Notes: generated by a model from the letters alone, not told the origin. A DNA stretch of 64,000 nt from Halomonas sp. YLGW01 (GCF_014840935.1 NZ_CP062005.1:1178001-1242000); one strand, 5' to 3'. Numbered from the stretch's first letter, positions 39,311 to 50,999 are shown. A program made the numbers and translations.

Positions 39311-40192
39311 TCACAGCAGGTCGTGTTCCTTGAGGAAGCCTTCGGCGACACGCTCGATGGTCTCCTTGTCGACGTCGACCTGGGCGTTGAGGCCGGACAT
39401 GGTTGCATCGTCGAGCAGGCCGGAGAGCTTGTCCATCTGGGCCTCGAGCTCGGGATTGGCCTCAAGGGTCTCGGCGCGCACCACCGGAGTCAGGGCGTAG
39501 GCCGGGAAGTAGTTCTGGTCGTCTTCGAGCACCTGGAAGTCGAAGGCCGGGATGCGACCATCGGTGGCGAACACCAGGCCGACGTCGACCTGGCCGTCGC
39601 GCAGCGCCTGGTAGACCAGGCCGGAGTCCATGCGTTTGACGTCGCCGCGGCCGACGCGGAAGTCATAGGCCTGCTGCAGCGGGCGCCAGCCGTCCTCGCG
39701 AGCATAGAACTCGGCATTCAGGGCGAAGGTCAGGCCCTCGTCGTCGTTGACCGCCTGGGCCAGGTCGGACAGCGTCGCGATGCCGCGCTCCTGGGCATCA
39801 TCTTCGCGCATGGCCAGGGCGTAGGTGTTGTTGGCGTCGGAGGGCGCGAGCCACACCAGCCCCTTCTCGGCATCGAGTTCCTTGACCCGCGCGTAGGTCT
39901 CCTCGGGCGACAGGCGCTCGGTGACGTCGTTGTAGTTGATCAGCGAGGTGCCGGTGTACTCCCAGTAGAGATCGATCTGGCCATTCTCCTGGGCCTGGCG
40001 CAGCACGGCCGAGCCCATGCCGGAGCGCTGCTCGACGTCATAACCCAGGCCGTCGAGGTACTGGCTGGTCATGCTGGCCAGGATCTGCTGCTCGGTGAAG
40101 TTCTTGCCGCCGACCACGATCTCGTTGGCCTGAGCGGTGGCCATGGTGCTGGCCAGTGCCGCGCCGGAAAGCAGGGTCATCAAGGTTTTCAT
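39311..40192 (-). CDS. OpuC/OsmX-type substrate-binding protein (copy A)
   Basis: 293 aa, signal peptide MKTLMTLLSGAALASTMATAQA. Mature start IVVGGKNFTEQQILASM; DLYWEYTGTSLINYND and LVFATDGRIPAFDFQVLEDD follow. This is the ancestral-looking copy, directly after the permease gene (96 bp). Binds quaternary-ammonium or similar compatible solutes in the periplasm; the ligand cannot be read from sequence. Confidence 0.92.
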   Translation of the reverse strand: MKTLMTLLSGAALASTMATAQANEIVVGGKNFTEQQILASMTSQYLDGLGYDVEQRSGMGSAVLRQAQENGQIDLYWEYTGTSLINYNDVTERLSPEETYARVKELDAEKGLVWLAPSDANNTYALAMREDDAQERGIATLSDLAQAVNDDEGLTFALNAEFYAREDGWRPLQQAYDFRVGRGDVKRMDSGLVYQALRDGQVDVGLVFATDGRIPAFDFQVLEDDQNYFPAYALTPVVRAETLEANPELEAQMDKLSGLLDDATMSGLNAQVDVDKETIERVAEGFLKEHDLL

Positions 40193-40288
40193 GGAGTCGC
40201 TCCTTGTTGTGAAGTGTCAGTCGTGCGTCTTGCTATGGGTCGAGCGTCCCTGCCTGCCGAGTCGCTGCCAGGCAGTGGATCGCACGAA

Positions 40289-41020
40289 TCAGGCCCGGCT
40301 CGGGTTCACCCCGCGCGGGACCATCAGGAAAGCGGTGACAGCGATGAGCATGTCGACCGCGACTGCCAGCAGTGCCGTGGGAATGGCGCCAGAGAGCATC
40401 ATCACCGGGTCATAGAGGTCGATGCCGGTGAAGATCAGCTCGCCAAGGCCGCCGGCTCCGATCAGGAAGGCCAGCGGCACGGTGCCGACGTTAATGGCCA
40501 ACGCCGTGCGGATGCCGGCGAAGATCACGTATAGGGCATTGGGTAATTCGACCCGTAGCAGGCGCTGGGTCGGCGACATACCGATGCCCGCCGCGGCTTC
40601 CATGAGGGCCGGCGAGACGCCCTTGAGGCCCGTGTAGGTGTTGCGGGTGATCGGCAGCAGCGTCGCCACGAAGAGCCCGAACACTGCCGGCACGGTGCCG
40701 ATGCCCAGGAAGCTCATCGACAGCGCCAGCACCGCAAGCGTCGGGATGGTGGTGCCCACGTTGAGCACCTGCATCGCGGATTCCGCGACCTTTTCCATGG
40801 TGGGGCGCGACAGCAGGATGCCCAGCGGGATGGCGACGAGGATCGCCAGGCTGCCGGAGATGGCGGTCAGCCATAGATGCTGCACGGCCAGGTACTGGAT
40901 ATCGGGCAGGTAGAAGATGAAGTCGTCGATCACGCCGCTGGACTGGCTCCACACCCCGGCCATGAAGACTACCACCAGCACCAGCAGGCGCATTGCCCCA
41001 GAGAGGTTCAGCGTCGGCAT
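40289..41020 (-). CDS. OpuC/OsmU-type ABC permease (second)
   Basis: 243 aa with about six transmembrane helices and the BPD permease EAA-like loop ALMEAAAGIGMSPTQRLLRVELP. VLNVGTTIPTLAVLALSMSFLGIG is characteristic of OpuCB/OpuCD-type permeases. It starts 3 bp after the ATPase stop, so it is translationally linked. Forms the channel with the 42265-42930 product. Confidence 0.92.
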   Translation of the reverse strand: MPTLNLSGAMRLLVLVVVFMAGVWSQSSGVIDDFIFYLPDIQYLAVQHLWLTAISGSLAILVAIPLGILLSRPTMEKVAESAMQVLNVGTTIPTLAVLALSMSFLGIGTVPAVFGLFVATLLPITRNTYTGLKGVSPALMEAAAGIGMSPTQRLLRVELPNALYVIFAGIRTALAINVGTVPLAFLIGAGGLGELIFTGIDLYDPVMMLSGAIPTALLAVAVDMLIAVTAFLMVPRGVNPSRA

Positions 41021-41023
41021 GGC

Positions 41024-42202
41024 TTACTCCTTGTGGGCCGGTGACAGCGATGCTGCGGCATCCGGAGTGGCTTCGTCTCGCGAGTGAGCCCGGTAGCGGG
41101 AGCCCAGGTGGTGGGTGATCGCCCGCTGGGTGATCTGGCCGACGATGCGGCCGTCGTCGTCGACGCAGGGTACCCAGGTCATGTCATTGGCAAACATCAG
41201 CGAGGCGACCTTGCGCAGATCGTCGTCGAGGCTGACCACCACCGGCACGCTCTGGAAGTGATCGCGGCAATGGCCCTTGGTGGTGCGGGCCACGGCGGCG
41301 TTGATGATGCCCACCGGTTGGCGTTTGTTGTTCACCATCACGATGCTGTTCAGATAGCCATATGCTTCGATCCGGTTCAGCGCGGTGTCGAGGGTGTCGT
41401 CTGGGCGCACTAGGCCGATCTCGTCGCTGGCCAGGTCGCGCACCTTTACCAGGTTGAGGCGCTTGAGCGCCCGATCCTCGCCGAGGAAGGATTCGACGAA
41501 GTCGTTCTTGGGCGCGGCCAGCAGCTCATCGGGCTCCGAGTACTGCACCAGTTTGCCGGCACGGAAGATGGCGATGCGGTCGCCCATCTTGATCGCTTCG
41601 TCGATGTCGTGGCTGACGAACATGATGGTCTTCTTGAGGTCCTGCTGCATCTTCAGGAACTCGTCCTGGATCACCGCCCGGTTGATCGGGTCGATGGCGC
41701 CGAAGGGCTCGTCCATCAGCATCACGGGCGGGTCGGCGGCCAGCGCCCGAGCCACGCCGATGCGCTGCTGCTGCCCGCCGGAGAGCTCGCTTGGATAGCG
41801 CTTGAGGAAGGCATCCGGCTCCAGGGCGATCATGCGCATCATCTCCCGCGCACGCTCCCGGTACTTGGCCTTGTCCCAGCCCAGCAGCTTCGGCACCACG
41901 GTGATGTTCTCCTCGATGGTCATGTTGGGGAACAGACCGATCTGCTGGATCACGTAGCCGATGTTGCGGCGCAGGTCCTGGGTGTCGAGGCTGCTGGTGT
42001 CCTCGCCGTTGATGAACACCTTGCCCGACGTTGGGCGAATGATGCGGTTGATCATCTTCAGGGAGGTGGTCTTGCCGCAGCCGGAGGGGCCGAGCAGGAT
42101 GCAGATCTCGCCGCTCGGCACCTCCATGCTGATGTGGTCGGCGGCGGTCACGGCCCCTTTGGGCGTGTCGAAGACCTTGGTCAGGTTGTCGAGTCGAATC
42201 AT
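41024..42202 (-). CDS. OpuCA/OsmV-type ABC ATPase with C-terminal CBS domains
   Basis: 392 aa. Walker A GPSGCGKTTSLKM (residues 38-50), signature LSGGQQQRIGVARALAADPP, Walker B LMDEPFGAID; the ABC transporter ATPase domain extends to about 245. Two CBS motifs follow (about 255-375: RPDDTLDTALNRIEAYGY; LDDDLRKVASLMFANDMTWV), as in OpuAA/OpuCA where they sense ionic strength. This fits an osmotically regulated solute importer. Cytoplasmic, membrane-associated. Confidence 0.94.
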   Translation of the reverse strand: MIRLDNLTKVFDTPKGAVTAADHISMEVPSGEICILLGPSGCGKTTSLKMINRIIRPTSGKVFINGEDTSSLDTQDLRRNIGYVIQQIGLFPNMTIEENITVVPKLLGWDKAKYRERAREMMRMIALEPDAFLKRYPSELSGGQQQRIGVARALAADPPVMLMDEPFGAIDPINRAVIQDEFLKMQQDLKKTIMFVSHDIDEAIKMGDRIAIFRAGKLVQYSEPDELLAAPKNDFVESFLGEDRALKRLNLVKVRDLASDEIGLVRPDDTLDTALNRIEAYGYLNSIVMVNNKRQPVGIINAAVARTTKGHCRDHFQSVPVVVSLDDDLRKVASLMFANDMTWVPCVDDDGRIVGQITQRAITHHLGSRYRAHSRDEATPDAAASLSPAHKE

Positions 42203-42264
42203 GTAGCGGTCCTTGTCGGGTCTGCAGCCTTTTCAGGTCGACTGAGAGTGGCGCGGATGACGGT

Positions 42265-42930
42265 TCAGGCAGTGGTGGCGGCGCGCTCCATGCCCTTGGG
42301 CGTCAGGCGCTTCTGCAGCGCCAGCAGTGAATAGTCGACGATGATCGCCAGCACGCTGACGGCCACGGCGCCGAGGATCAGCTGGCGAGGATCGGACTGT
42401 GAAATGCCGCGGCTGATGAAGGTGCCGAGCCCCCCGGCGCCGATGTAGGCGGCGATCGCCATGACGCCGATATTGAGCACCACGGCGGTGCGCACGCCGG
42501 CCATGATCACCGGCACGGCGAGCGGTATTTCGACCATGCGCAGGCGCTGGTTTTGGCTCATGCCGATGCCGCGAGCGGCCTCGCGAAGGGCCGGGTCGAC
42601 GTTGTTGATGGCGGTATAGGTGTTGCGAATGATCGGCAGCTGCGAGTAGAGCAGTACCGCAATGACCGCCGGCATGTACCCGATACCCTGACCGATGATC
42701 GACAGGATCGGGATCATGATGCCGAACAGCGCGATGGAGGGGATCGTCACGATGATCGAGGCGATGTAGAGCACGGTCTTGGCGGCGCGTTCGTTCTTGG
42801 TGATGGCGATGCCGATCGGCACGCCGGTCAGGGTCGCGATGCCGACCGCGACGCCCACCAGGGAAATATGCTCGACCGTGCGGGTCAGCAAGAGCTCCAG
42901 GTTGTCCAGAGCATATTGAAGCAGTTCCAA
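42265..42930 (-). CDS. OpuC/OsmU-type ABC permease (first)
   Basis: 221 aa, six helices, with the EAA-like loop ALREAARGIGMSQNQRLRMVEIP. The gene starts with TTG at 42930: AAGGAG lies 7 nt upstream and no in-frame ATG fits. First gene of the five-gene minus-strand operon permease-ATPase-permease-SBP-SBP (42930 to 38329). Confidence 0.92.
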   Translation of the reverse strand: MELLQYALDNLELLLTRTVEHISLVGVAVGIATLTGVPIGIAITKNERAAKTVLYIASIIVTIPSIALFGIMIPILSIIGQGIGYMPAVIAVLLYSQLPIIRNTYTAINNVDPALREAARGIGMSQNQRLRMVEIPLAVPVIMAGVRTAVVLNIGVMAIAAYIGAGGLGTFISRGISQSDPRQLILGAVAVSVLAIIVDYSLLALQKRLTPKGMERAATTA

Positions 42931-43345
42931 GCGACGTCTCCTTGATGATGGTGTCTCAAGGCCGGCAGGGGCTGACCGGCCCGGCAGGTCGGGGGATCAT
43001 GCCACGGCGCGCCCCGAGAAGTACGTGGACAGGGGTGCCGGCGCGGGAACGCGCAATAGCTTAGCAGAGCCAAATAGCCGTTTGTTATTGATTTGCATGA
43101 TGATCCAAAATGCCAGTTATTGAAGATGCTGATGTGGCCTTGCCTCCTGCATGGTCTTATCTCTTGCATGGCCTTGAAGGGGAAGGGCGCCTGCCGAAGG
43201 GTGGCGGGACGCCGCATGGGCGAGAGCATCGCCGCTCGTCCTGGTCCGGGCAGGTGTACGGGCATCGTCATCATCGAGCATTGGCGCCCGGGGCGCGGGT
43301 CGGGAAGGGCGAGCAGACGCTGGCGGGACGAGTGTCTTTCTCCGT
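42931..43345. promoter_or_regulatory. Upstream region of the importer operon
   Basis: About 415 bp between the importer (minus strand, starting at 42930) and the holA terminator. Bases 43065-43130 are AT-rich and most likely contain the operon promoter on the minus strand; I cannot pick the -35/-10 pair with confidence. No gene is supported; open frames here are short and lack ribosome-binding sites. Confidence 0.35.
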
Positions 43346-43376
43346 AAAAGATGACGGCGCCCCGCGGGGCGCCGTC
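43346..43376 (-). terminator. Terminator after holA
   Basis: A perfect 24-nt palindrome, GACGGCGCCCCG/CGGGGCGCCGTC, at 43353-43376. On the minus strand it is followed by ATCTTTTAC, giving the T-run. It closes the leuS-lptE-holA operon. Confidence 0.88.
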
Positions 43377-43408
43377 TCGGTCGGATGGGGCCCGCCAGGC
43401 GGCGAGGC

Positions 43409-44467
43409 TCAGCCGACCTTGTAGGACTGCGGCGACTCCGCCAGCAGGCCACGGCCGCCGGCAAGCGTCAGCGCCAAGTCGTGCAGGCCATCCCACAGTG
43501 GTACGGCGCTGGCGCCCTTGATGGCCAGATCGAGGCGCTGGGAGAACATCAGCAGCTTGTGCAGACGCTTGACCGGCAGCCGGTTCAGGGCCTGCTGGTA
43601 GGCGGGACGCCGCTTGTCGAAGATCGGCGGTTTCTGGGCCTTGCAGGCATGCTCGAAGCTCTGGCCCTGGTCGAGGTGCTGGTAGAGCGAGAGCAGGGTG
43701 CGCAGCTCACGGGTCAGCGCCCATAGCACGATGGGGGCTTCGAGCCCCTCGCGCTGCAGGCTCCTGAGGATCCGCGAGGCACGCTCGCGCTCGCCGCGCA
43801 GGCAGGCATCGCTCAGGGTAAAGACATCGTAGCGGGCGCTGTCTTCGACGCCCTGGGTGATCGATGCCACATCGAGGCGGGCACCCCGTGGCATCAGCAG
43901 GGCGAGCTTCTGCAGCTCCTGATCGGCGGCCAGCAGGTTGCCTTCGGTGCGCTCGCCGAGCAGGCGGGCGGCCTCCATGTCCATGCTGAGGCCATGGTGG
44001 CTGGCGCGGTCGCGCATCCAGAAGCCGAGACGCTGGTGATCCACCGGCCATACCGGCACGAAGAGCCCGGCCTTGTCCAGTGCCTTGAACCACTTGCTCT
44101 GCTGCTGCCGGCGATCGAGCTTGTCGGCCATGATCAAGAGCACGTTGTCGCTGCCCTTCATCTGCTCGGCGTAGGCCTCTAGGGCCTTGCCGCCTTCCTG
44201 GCCGGGCGCCTGGCCGCCTAGGCGCAGCTCGATGAGCTTCGACGAGGCGAACAGCGACAGGCTGGCGGCGGACTCGGTGAGCCGCCCCCACTGGAAGCCG
44301 TTCTCGACGTGCAGTACTTCGCGTTCCTCGATGCCGGCATTGCGCGCCGCCGCACGCACCGCGTCGCAGGCCTCCATGTGGAGCAGGGGCTCGTCGCCTG
44401 AGACGATCACTACCGGCGGCAGGCCCTTGGCCAGCGCCGGGGGGAGTTTGTCGGGAAAGACTTTCAT
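43409..44467 (-). CDS. holA: DNA polymerase III delta subunit
   Basis: 352 aa, clamp-loader subunit that opens the beta clamp. Family segments include VIVSGDEPLLHMEACDAVRA (N-terminal Walker-like P-loop remnant), LIELRLGGQAPG and the C-terminal collar region ALTRELRTLLSLYQHLDQG. It lies 10 bp after lptE in the conserved leuS-lptE-holA order. GGAG lies 5 nt before the start. Confidence 0.94.
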   Translation of the reverse strand: MKVFPDKLPPALAKGLPPVVIVSGDEPLLHMEACDAVRAAARNAGIEEREVLHVENGFQWGRLTESAASLSLFASSKLIELRLGGQAPGQEGGKALEAYAEQMKGSDNVLLIMADKLDRRQQQSKWFKALDKAGLFVPVWPVDHQRLGFWMRDRASHHGLSMDMEAARLLGERTEGNLLAADQELQKLALLMPRGARLDVASITQGVEDSARYDVFTLSDACLRGERERASRILRSLQREGLEAPIVLWALTRELRTLLSLYQHLDQGQSFEHACKAQKPPIFDKRRPAYQQALNRLPVKRLHKLLMFSQRLDLAIKGASAVPLWDGLHDLALTLAGGRGLLAESPQSYKVG

Positions 44468-44477
44468 GGCGACTCCG

Positions 44478-44993
44478 TTACTGCTCGGCCAGTGGCCTCA
44501 GCCGCTCGATCAGCCGACGAGCGGCTGTCTCGTACAGGCGCTCTCGGGCATTGCGGCGGCTATCGTCCTGGGCCAGCAGGTCGTCGTCGTTGACGGTGAC
44601 CGTTTCGCTGACCTCGAGGGTCTGCTGGTCGAGCAGATAGGCGTCGTTGGCCTGGCGCTGCACCGAGAAGGGTGCCCTCAGAGTGAGCTCGATATCATGG
44701 CTGGTGCCGGCGGATAGCCCCTGCTGCGTCTCGCTGATGGTCCCGCGCCCCAGATTGAGGCGCAGGGCCGCCTGGTCGTCGACCCGGGTGCCGGCCCGGG
44801 TCAGCGTCTTGCGCACCGCGGTGGCGAGGTCGTCATCGGCACCGGCCAGGGCCAGCGCCGGCAGGGCGGGCAGCGACTCGCCGTAGCCCCGCAGCTGAAA
44901 GCCGCAGCCGCCGAGGCCAAGCCCCAGTGTGCCGATGGCGGTCGCGCCCAGCGCGACCCTCAGTCCCTGCTTGAGAAAGCGGCGGCGTTGCAT
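44478..44993 (-). CDS. lptE: LPS-assembly lipoprotein LptE, with Tat-like signal
   Basis: 171 aa. The lipobox LGLGGC (C30) is followed by the family start GFQLRGYGE. LptE plugs LptD in the outer membrane and helps deliver LPS. The signal reads MQRRRFLKQGLRVALG, with RRRFLK matching the twin-arginine consensus RRxFLK, unusual for LptE, which is normally Sec-exported. The start 44993 follows AAGGA. It lies 13 bp after leuS and 10 bp before holA. Confidence 0.9.
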   Translation of the reverse strand: MQRRRFLKQGLRVALGATAIGTLGLGLGGCGFQLRGYGESLPALPALALAGADDDLATAVRKTLTRAGTRVDDQAALRLNLGRGTISETQQGLSAGTSHDIELTLRAPFSVQRQANDAYLLDQQTLEVSETVTVNDDDLLAQDDSRRNARERLYETAARRLIERLRPLAEQ

Positions 44994-45006
44994 GATTGAT
45001 TCCTTT

Positions 45007-47607
<2,601 letters not shown>

Positions 47608-47810
47608 TTACCTTGTAGCGTCGGTGGCGAAGAGCAAGGGACTTTCCCGCGTGATCATGCTCGCGCGATATATGGCGCGAAAGGCTTGCTGGCACGGGAA
47701 GATAGCGTCTAAATGGGGATCAAGCATACCGCAGCGGGGCCTGAGCAGGTAGGGGCTCCGTGCTTGGTCAGAGCAAGGCCAGAGCAAGGAAGGTCACAAA
47801 GGAGGCTCAC

Positions 47811-48335
47811 ATGAGCGATCAGGACAAGCATTCGGACCATCGCCTGCGCGAGGGCTATGAGCGTCTTCTGGCGCGGCTTCAGGACGGCGCCAAGGAGCTG
47901 TCGTGGGAGAACCTGCAGAAGGAGCTCGATGAGGCGGTGGATTTTGAGGCGGAGGTCGAGGACTACACCCGCGACGAGCTGTCGCTACTGCGCGCCTGGG
48001 TCGAGCGCGACCTCAAGGACCTGCGCCACTACCTGGCGGCCGGCGGCGAGGGCGTGGCCAGCTGGCTTGGTATCGATCTCGACGTGCTGTCGCGGCGCAT
48101 CCGTGAGGCGCTGTTCTCGATCGCCGACCGCACCGTGATCGATCGGGTGCGCTTCGAGGACGACCTGGAGGCGGCTCGCGCCGACTACTGCGAAGGCGAG
48201 ATGGTCGCACCGGGTCTCTTGAGCTGCGTGCACTGCGGCGCCGAGGTGACGCTTGGCGAGGTGGCGCGCCTCGAGCCTTGCCACCAGTGCGGGCATCGTT
48301 ATTTCTCTCGCGGGCCTCAGGTCGGCACTCACTGA
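47811..48335 (+). CDS. Zinc-ribbon protein YbeL (DUF1451)
   Basis: 174 aa. An alpha-helical, acidic first part is followed by the zinc ribbon CVHCGAEV...CHQCGHRYF near the C-terminus. Homologue of E. coli YbeL, also found next to leuS-lptE-holA. Function unknown. AAGGAGG lies 8 nt before the ATG. Confidence 0.88.
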   Translation: MSDQDKHSDHRLREGYERLLARLQDGAKELSWENLQKELDEAVDFEAEVEDYTRDELSLLRAWVERDLKDLRHYLAAGGEGVASWLGIDLDVLSRRIREALFSIADRTVIDRVRFEDDLEAARADYCEGEMVAPGLLSCVHCGAEVTLGEVARLEPCHQCGHRYFSRGPQVGTH

Positions 48336-48351
48336 GCTGGCCTGGCCGGCG

Positions 48352-49755
48352 TCAGCCCAGCCTGGCGATCACGCCGATCGCCAGGCAGACCCCCAACGAC
48401 ATGACCAGGGCATAGATCAGGTTGTGGCGCATCATCAGCCCGCCACTGGTGCCATAGCGGCCCTGCAACGACAGGTTGATCCCCGATAGCGGGCCGATGG
48501 CCGCACCCACCGCCCAGGCGCTCAGTGCCACCACCCCGACCAGGGTGTGGTTGGCGCCGTCCAGGTCCAGCAGCGAGGCCAGGGTCGAAATGCCGATGAT
48601 CGGGTGCAGGCCGATTACGGCGCTTGAGACGATGGCCAGAAAGCTGAGGATGGCTTGCCCCGCCCCGAAGTGCTCAAACAGCACCCACTGACTGCCGGTG
48701 GCCGCATCGATGAAGGTCGAGAGCCCCTGGGTGAAGAGTCCTGCCGCCAAGAACAGCGAGATCTCGCCGCGCATCGCCGGCAGTCGCTCCCGGGTATGCT
48801 GCATCATCCGCTTCGATGTAAAGGTGATGCCGCGGGGCAGGTTGGCGGCGAGCGCCGTGGCCGGCAGCAGGAAGGTGATGATGCTGACGATGGACAGCGC
48901 AGGCGTCAGGCCGTAGTGAAAGCCAAGCACCAGCACCGCGAGCCCCACCGGCATCAGCAGGTTGCGCGGGGCCAGCGAGACTCCCGGCACCTCGGCAAGA
49001 TCGAAGCGCCGTGCCAGCTCGAGGCGCGTCAGCACGCCGGAGAGCGCTGCCAGGGGTACCCCGGCGGCGAGTACGAGCGCGAAGTCGAGCCGGGGGGCCA
49101 GGCCCATGGCCACGCCCATGGCGGCGAAGAACGGTGACCAGAGCGCGGCGCTGGAGAGCCCTCGATTGAGGGTCAGCAGCTGCGGCAGGCGCAGGCCGTC
49201 GGCGCGCTTGAGCTGATCGCCGATCAGGAACACCGAGGACAGGTTGAGGATGGCCCCGAGCAGGTGAACGCTCAGCCAGGTGGTGATCACACCCCGCCCC
49301 CCGTGGTTCTGGGTGCCGGGCGACGGCGGGGCGCGGTTGATCAGGCCGATGAAACTGACCCCGACCAGCATGGCGACCACGAAGGTGTTGGCGTCCAGCA
49401 CGCTTTTCCAGGCGAGCTCTGCGCCATAGATGCCTCGGCTGATCGCCAGCAGCGTCGCCCCGATCACCGCCAGCGCGCCTACCTGGCGGCGGTTGCGGGT
49501 GGGGATATCGACCCACAGCAGGGCCACCGCCAGCCAGAACGCCACGCCGACCAGCGGCGCCAGGGCGGAGAGGCCGGCCAGGCGCGACACCTGCAGCGCC
49601 AGGCCGAGGGCGATGATGAGCCCCGCCAGCCGCTGCCTTCCGCTGATCAGGGGGCGAGCAGGCGCAGGGACGGACGGGGCCTCAGCCTCTGATGAAGAAG
49701 AGGATGACGAAGAGGGCGACGGCGAGGCGGGCGGCATGGACGCGTATCCGGGCAA
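48352..49755 (-). CDS. Uncharacterised ion-transporter-superfamily membrane protein
   Basis: 467 aa with about eleven to twelve hydrophobic helices, e.g. LAGLIIALGLALQVSRLAG and VGLAVLVLGFHYGLTPALSI. NLSSVFLIGDQLKR and HPIIGISTLASLLD resemble the GntP/ArsB/NhaD-type (IT superfamily) layout, with paired re-entrant regions. I do not recognise a specific family or substrate. The start is uncertain: ATG 49755 or 49737; both precede a serine-rich low-complexity stretch (SPSPSSSSSSSSEAEAP) in front of helix 1. Convergent end with ybeL, 16 bp apart. Confidence 0.7.
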   Translation of the reverse strand: MPGYASMPPASPSPSSSSSSSSEAEAPSVPAPARPLISGRQRLAGLIIALGLALQVSRLAGLSALAPLVGVAFWLAVALLWVDIPTRNRRQVGALAVIGATLLAISRGIYGAELAWKSVLDANTFVVAMLVGVSFIGLINRAPPSPGTQNHGGRGVITTWLSVHLLGAILNLSSVFLIGDQLKRADGLRLPQLLTLNRGLSSAALWSPFFAAMGVAMGLAPRLDFALVLAAGVPLAALSGVLTRLELARRFDLAEVPGVSLAPRNLLMPVGLAVLVLGFHYGLTPALSIVSIITFLLPATALAANLPRGITFTSKRMMQHTRERLPAMRGEISLFLAAGLFTQGLSTFIDAATGSQWVLFEHFGAGQAILSFLAIVSSAVIGLHPIIGISTLASLLDLDGANHTLVGVVALSAWAVGAAIGPLSGINLSLQGRYGTSGGLMMRHNLIYALVMSLGVCLAIGVIARLG

Positions 49756-49830
49756 AGCTAGGCATCCTAGGCAAGCCCGGCGGCCTCGGCAAGCGGCGGC
49801 CAGGGGACTGCCCGGGTCAGCTTTGCTGCC

Positions 49831-50754
49831 TCAGGCGAGCGGGGTCGGCAGCGCCCAGCGTCGCGCCTCGTCCGTGCGCGCGGCATCGAGCTTCGCCATC
49901 ATCGCCCGGGTGGCATTCGAGAGCGTGCGGTTGCGATGCACCAGATAGCCCAGCGGGCGCTCGATGGGGCGATGATCGATCGGCAGGACATGGAGGTCGT
50001 CGTCGATCATGCTCTCTGGGAGCACGCTCCAGCCGAGCCCGATCGAGGCCATCATCTTCAGCGTCTCCAGGTAGTTGGTCGACAGCCCCACCTTCACGTT
50101 CAGCGCCTCGCGGGAAAAGGTCTCCAGCACGATGCCGCGGGTGAAGGTCAAGGGGCCCGGCAGCACCGCAGGATGGGCGGCCAATGCCGACATGGAGAGC
50201 CGCTCATGCCGTGCAGCGTGCTGGGCAAGAGGGTGATCCTTGCCACAGACGAAGCGCAGCCGGTCGATCCATACCGGCACCACCGTGAGCTGGGGGTCGG
50301 GCACCGGGGCCAGGGTGACCACGGCCATTTCCAGGCCGCCATCGAGCACCCCCTGATAGGCCTGTTCGGAATCCAGGAAGCGCAGGTCAAGATCCGCCGC
50401 CGGGTGGTCACGGGTAAAGGCCTTGAGCAGGGGCGGCAGCCGGTGCAGGCCGATATGGTGGCTGGTGGCCAGCGTCAGGCTACCGGCCACGTCGCCTGCG
50501 AGGTTCGATAGCGCCCGGCGGCTGTCGTCGACCATCAGCAGGATCTGCCGGGCCCGGGGCAGCAGCAGGGCGCCGGCTTCGGTGAGGGTGACGCGGCGGC
50601 CGATGCGATCGAAGAGGCGCGATCCCACCTGATCCTCGAGGGTGGCGATGCGCTTGCTGACCGCGGGTTGCGTCAGGTGCAGCTGCTCGCCGGCCAGCGA
50701 AAAGGACCCGTAGTCGGCGACGGCCAGGAAGGCCTGCAGGCTTTGGGTGTCCAT
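49831..50754 (-). CDS. LysR-family regulator, divergent from leuC
   Basis: 307 aa. Helix-turn-helix FLAVADYGSFSLAGEQLHLT with QPAVSKRIATLEDQVG; the effector domain follows from about residue 90. GAGGAG lies 6 nt before ATG 50754 and rules out a longer form. Divergence from leuCD suggests control of leucine synthesis, as for LysR regulators next to leuC in pseudomonads; the inference is positional. Confidence 0.92.
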   Translation of the reverse strand: MDTQSLQAFLAVADYGSFSLAGEQLHLTQPAVSKRIATLEDQVGSRLFDRIGRRVTLTEAGALLLPRARQILLMVDDSRRALSNLAGDVAGSLTLATSHHIGLHRLPPLLKAFTRDHPAADLDLRFLDSEQAYQGVLDGGLEMAVVTLAPVPDPQLTVVPVWIDRLRFVCGKDHPLAQHAARHERLSMSALAAHPAVLPGPLTFTRGIVLETFSREALNVKVGLSTNYLETLKMMASIGLGWSVLPESMIDDDLHVLPIDHRPIERPLGYLVHRNRTLSNATRAMMAKLDAARTDEARRWALPTPLA

Positions 50755-50844
50755 GGGCGGCTCCTCAAACGATAGCGGTGATGGGGTTCTGGGCAGCGTC
50801 AGGTGCCTCATGGCTTGGCGCAAGTCGCGTCATGCCGGCCTGGT

Positions 50845-50859
50845 ATTCCAGCATGGAAT
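50845..50859. promoter_or_regulatory. Palindromic operator candidate
   Basis: ATTCCA-GCA-TGGAAT, a perfect 6+6 palindrome with a T-N11-A core, in the LysR-leuC divergent gap, immediately before an AT-rich stretch. Plausible LysR recognition site. Confidence 0.55.
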
Positions 50860-50880
50860 TAATAACATAAATAACATGAA

Positions 50881-50909
50881 TTGATTTTATGTGTAGGGCG
50901 CCCTAGTCT
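50881..50909 (+). promoter_or_regulatory. Candidate leuC promoter
   Basis: TTGATT (50881-50886), a 17-bp spacer and TAGTCT (50904-50909), starting 21 bp downstream of the palindrome's right edge. This spacing would let a bound LysR protein act as activator. Confidence 0.45.
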
Positions 50910-50999
50910 CGGTGCCATGGCAACGACGCCTGAGATGCCAGCGGCGTCCGGCGCGGCACGATCAATCAGAGGGCGAACTCAGCCCCGTGGAGGAGAGAC

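Noticed and set aside
43093-43424. Small open frames in the gap between the importer operon and holA.
   Set aside because: Low-complexity Arg/Gly translations, no Shine-Dalgarno, and overlap with the terminator palindrome.
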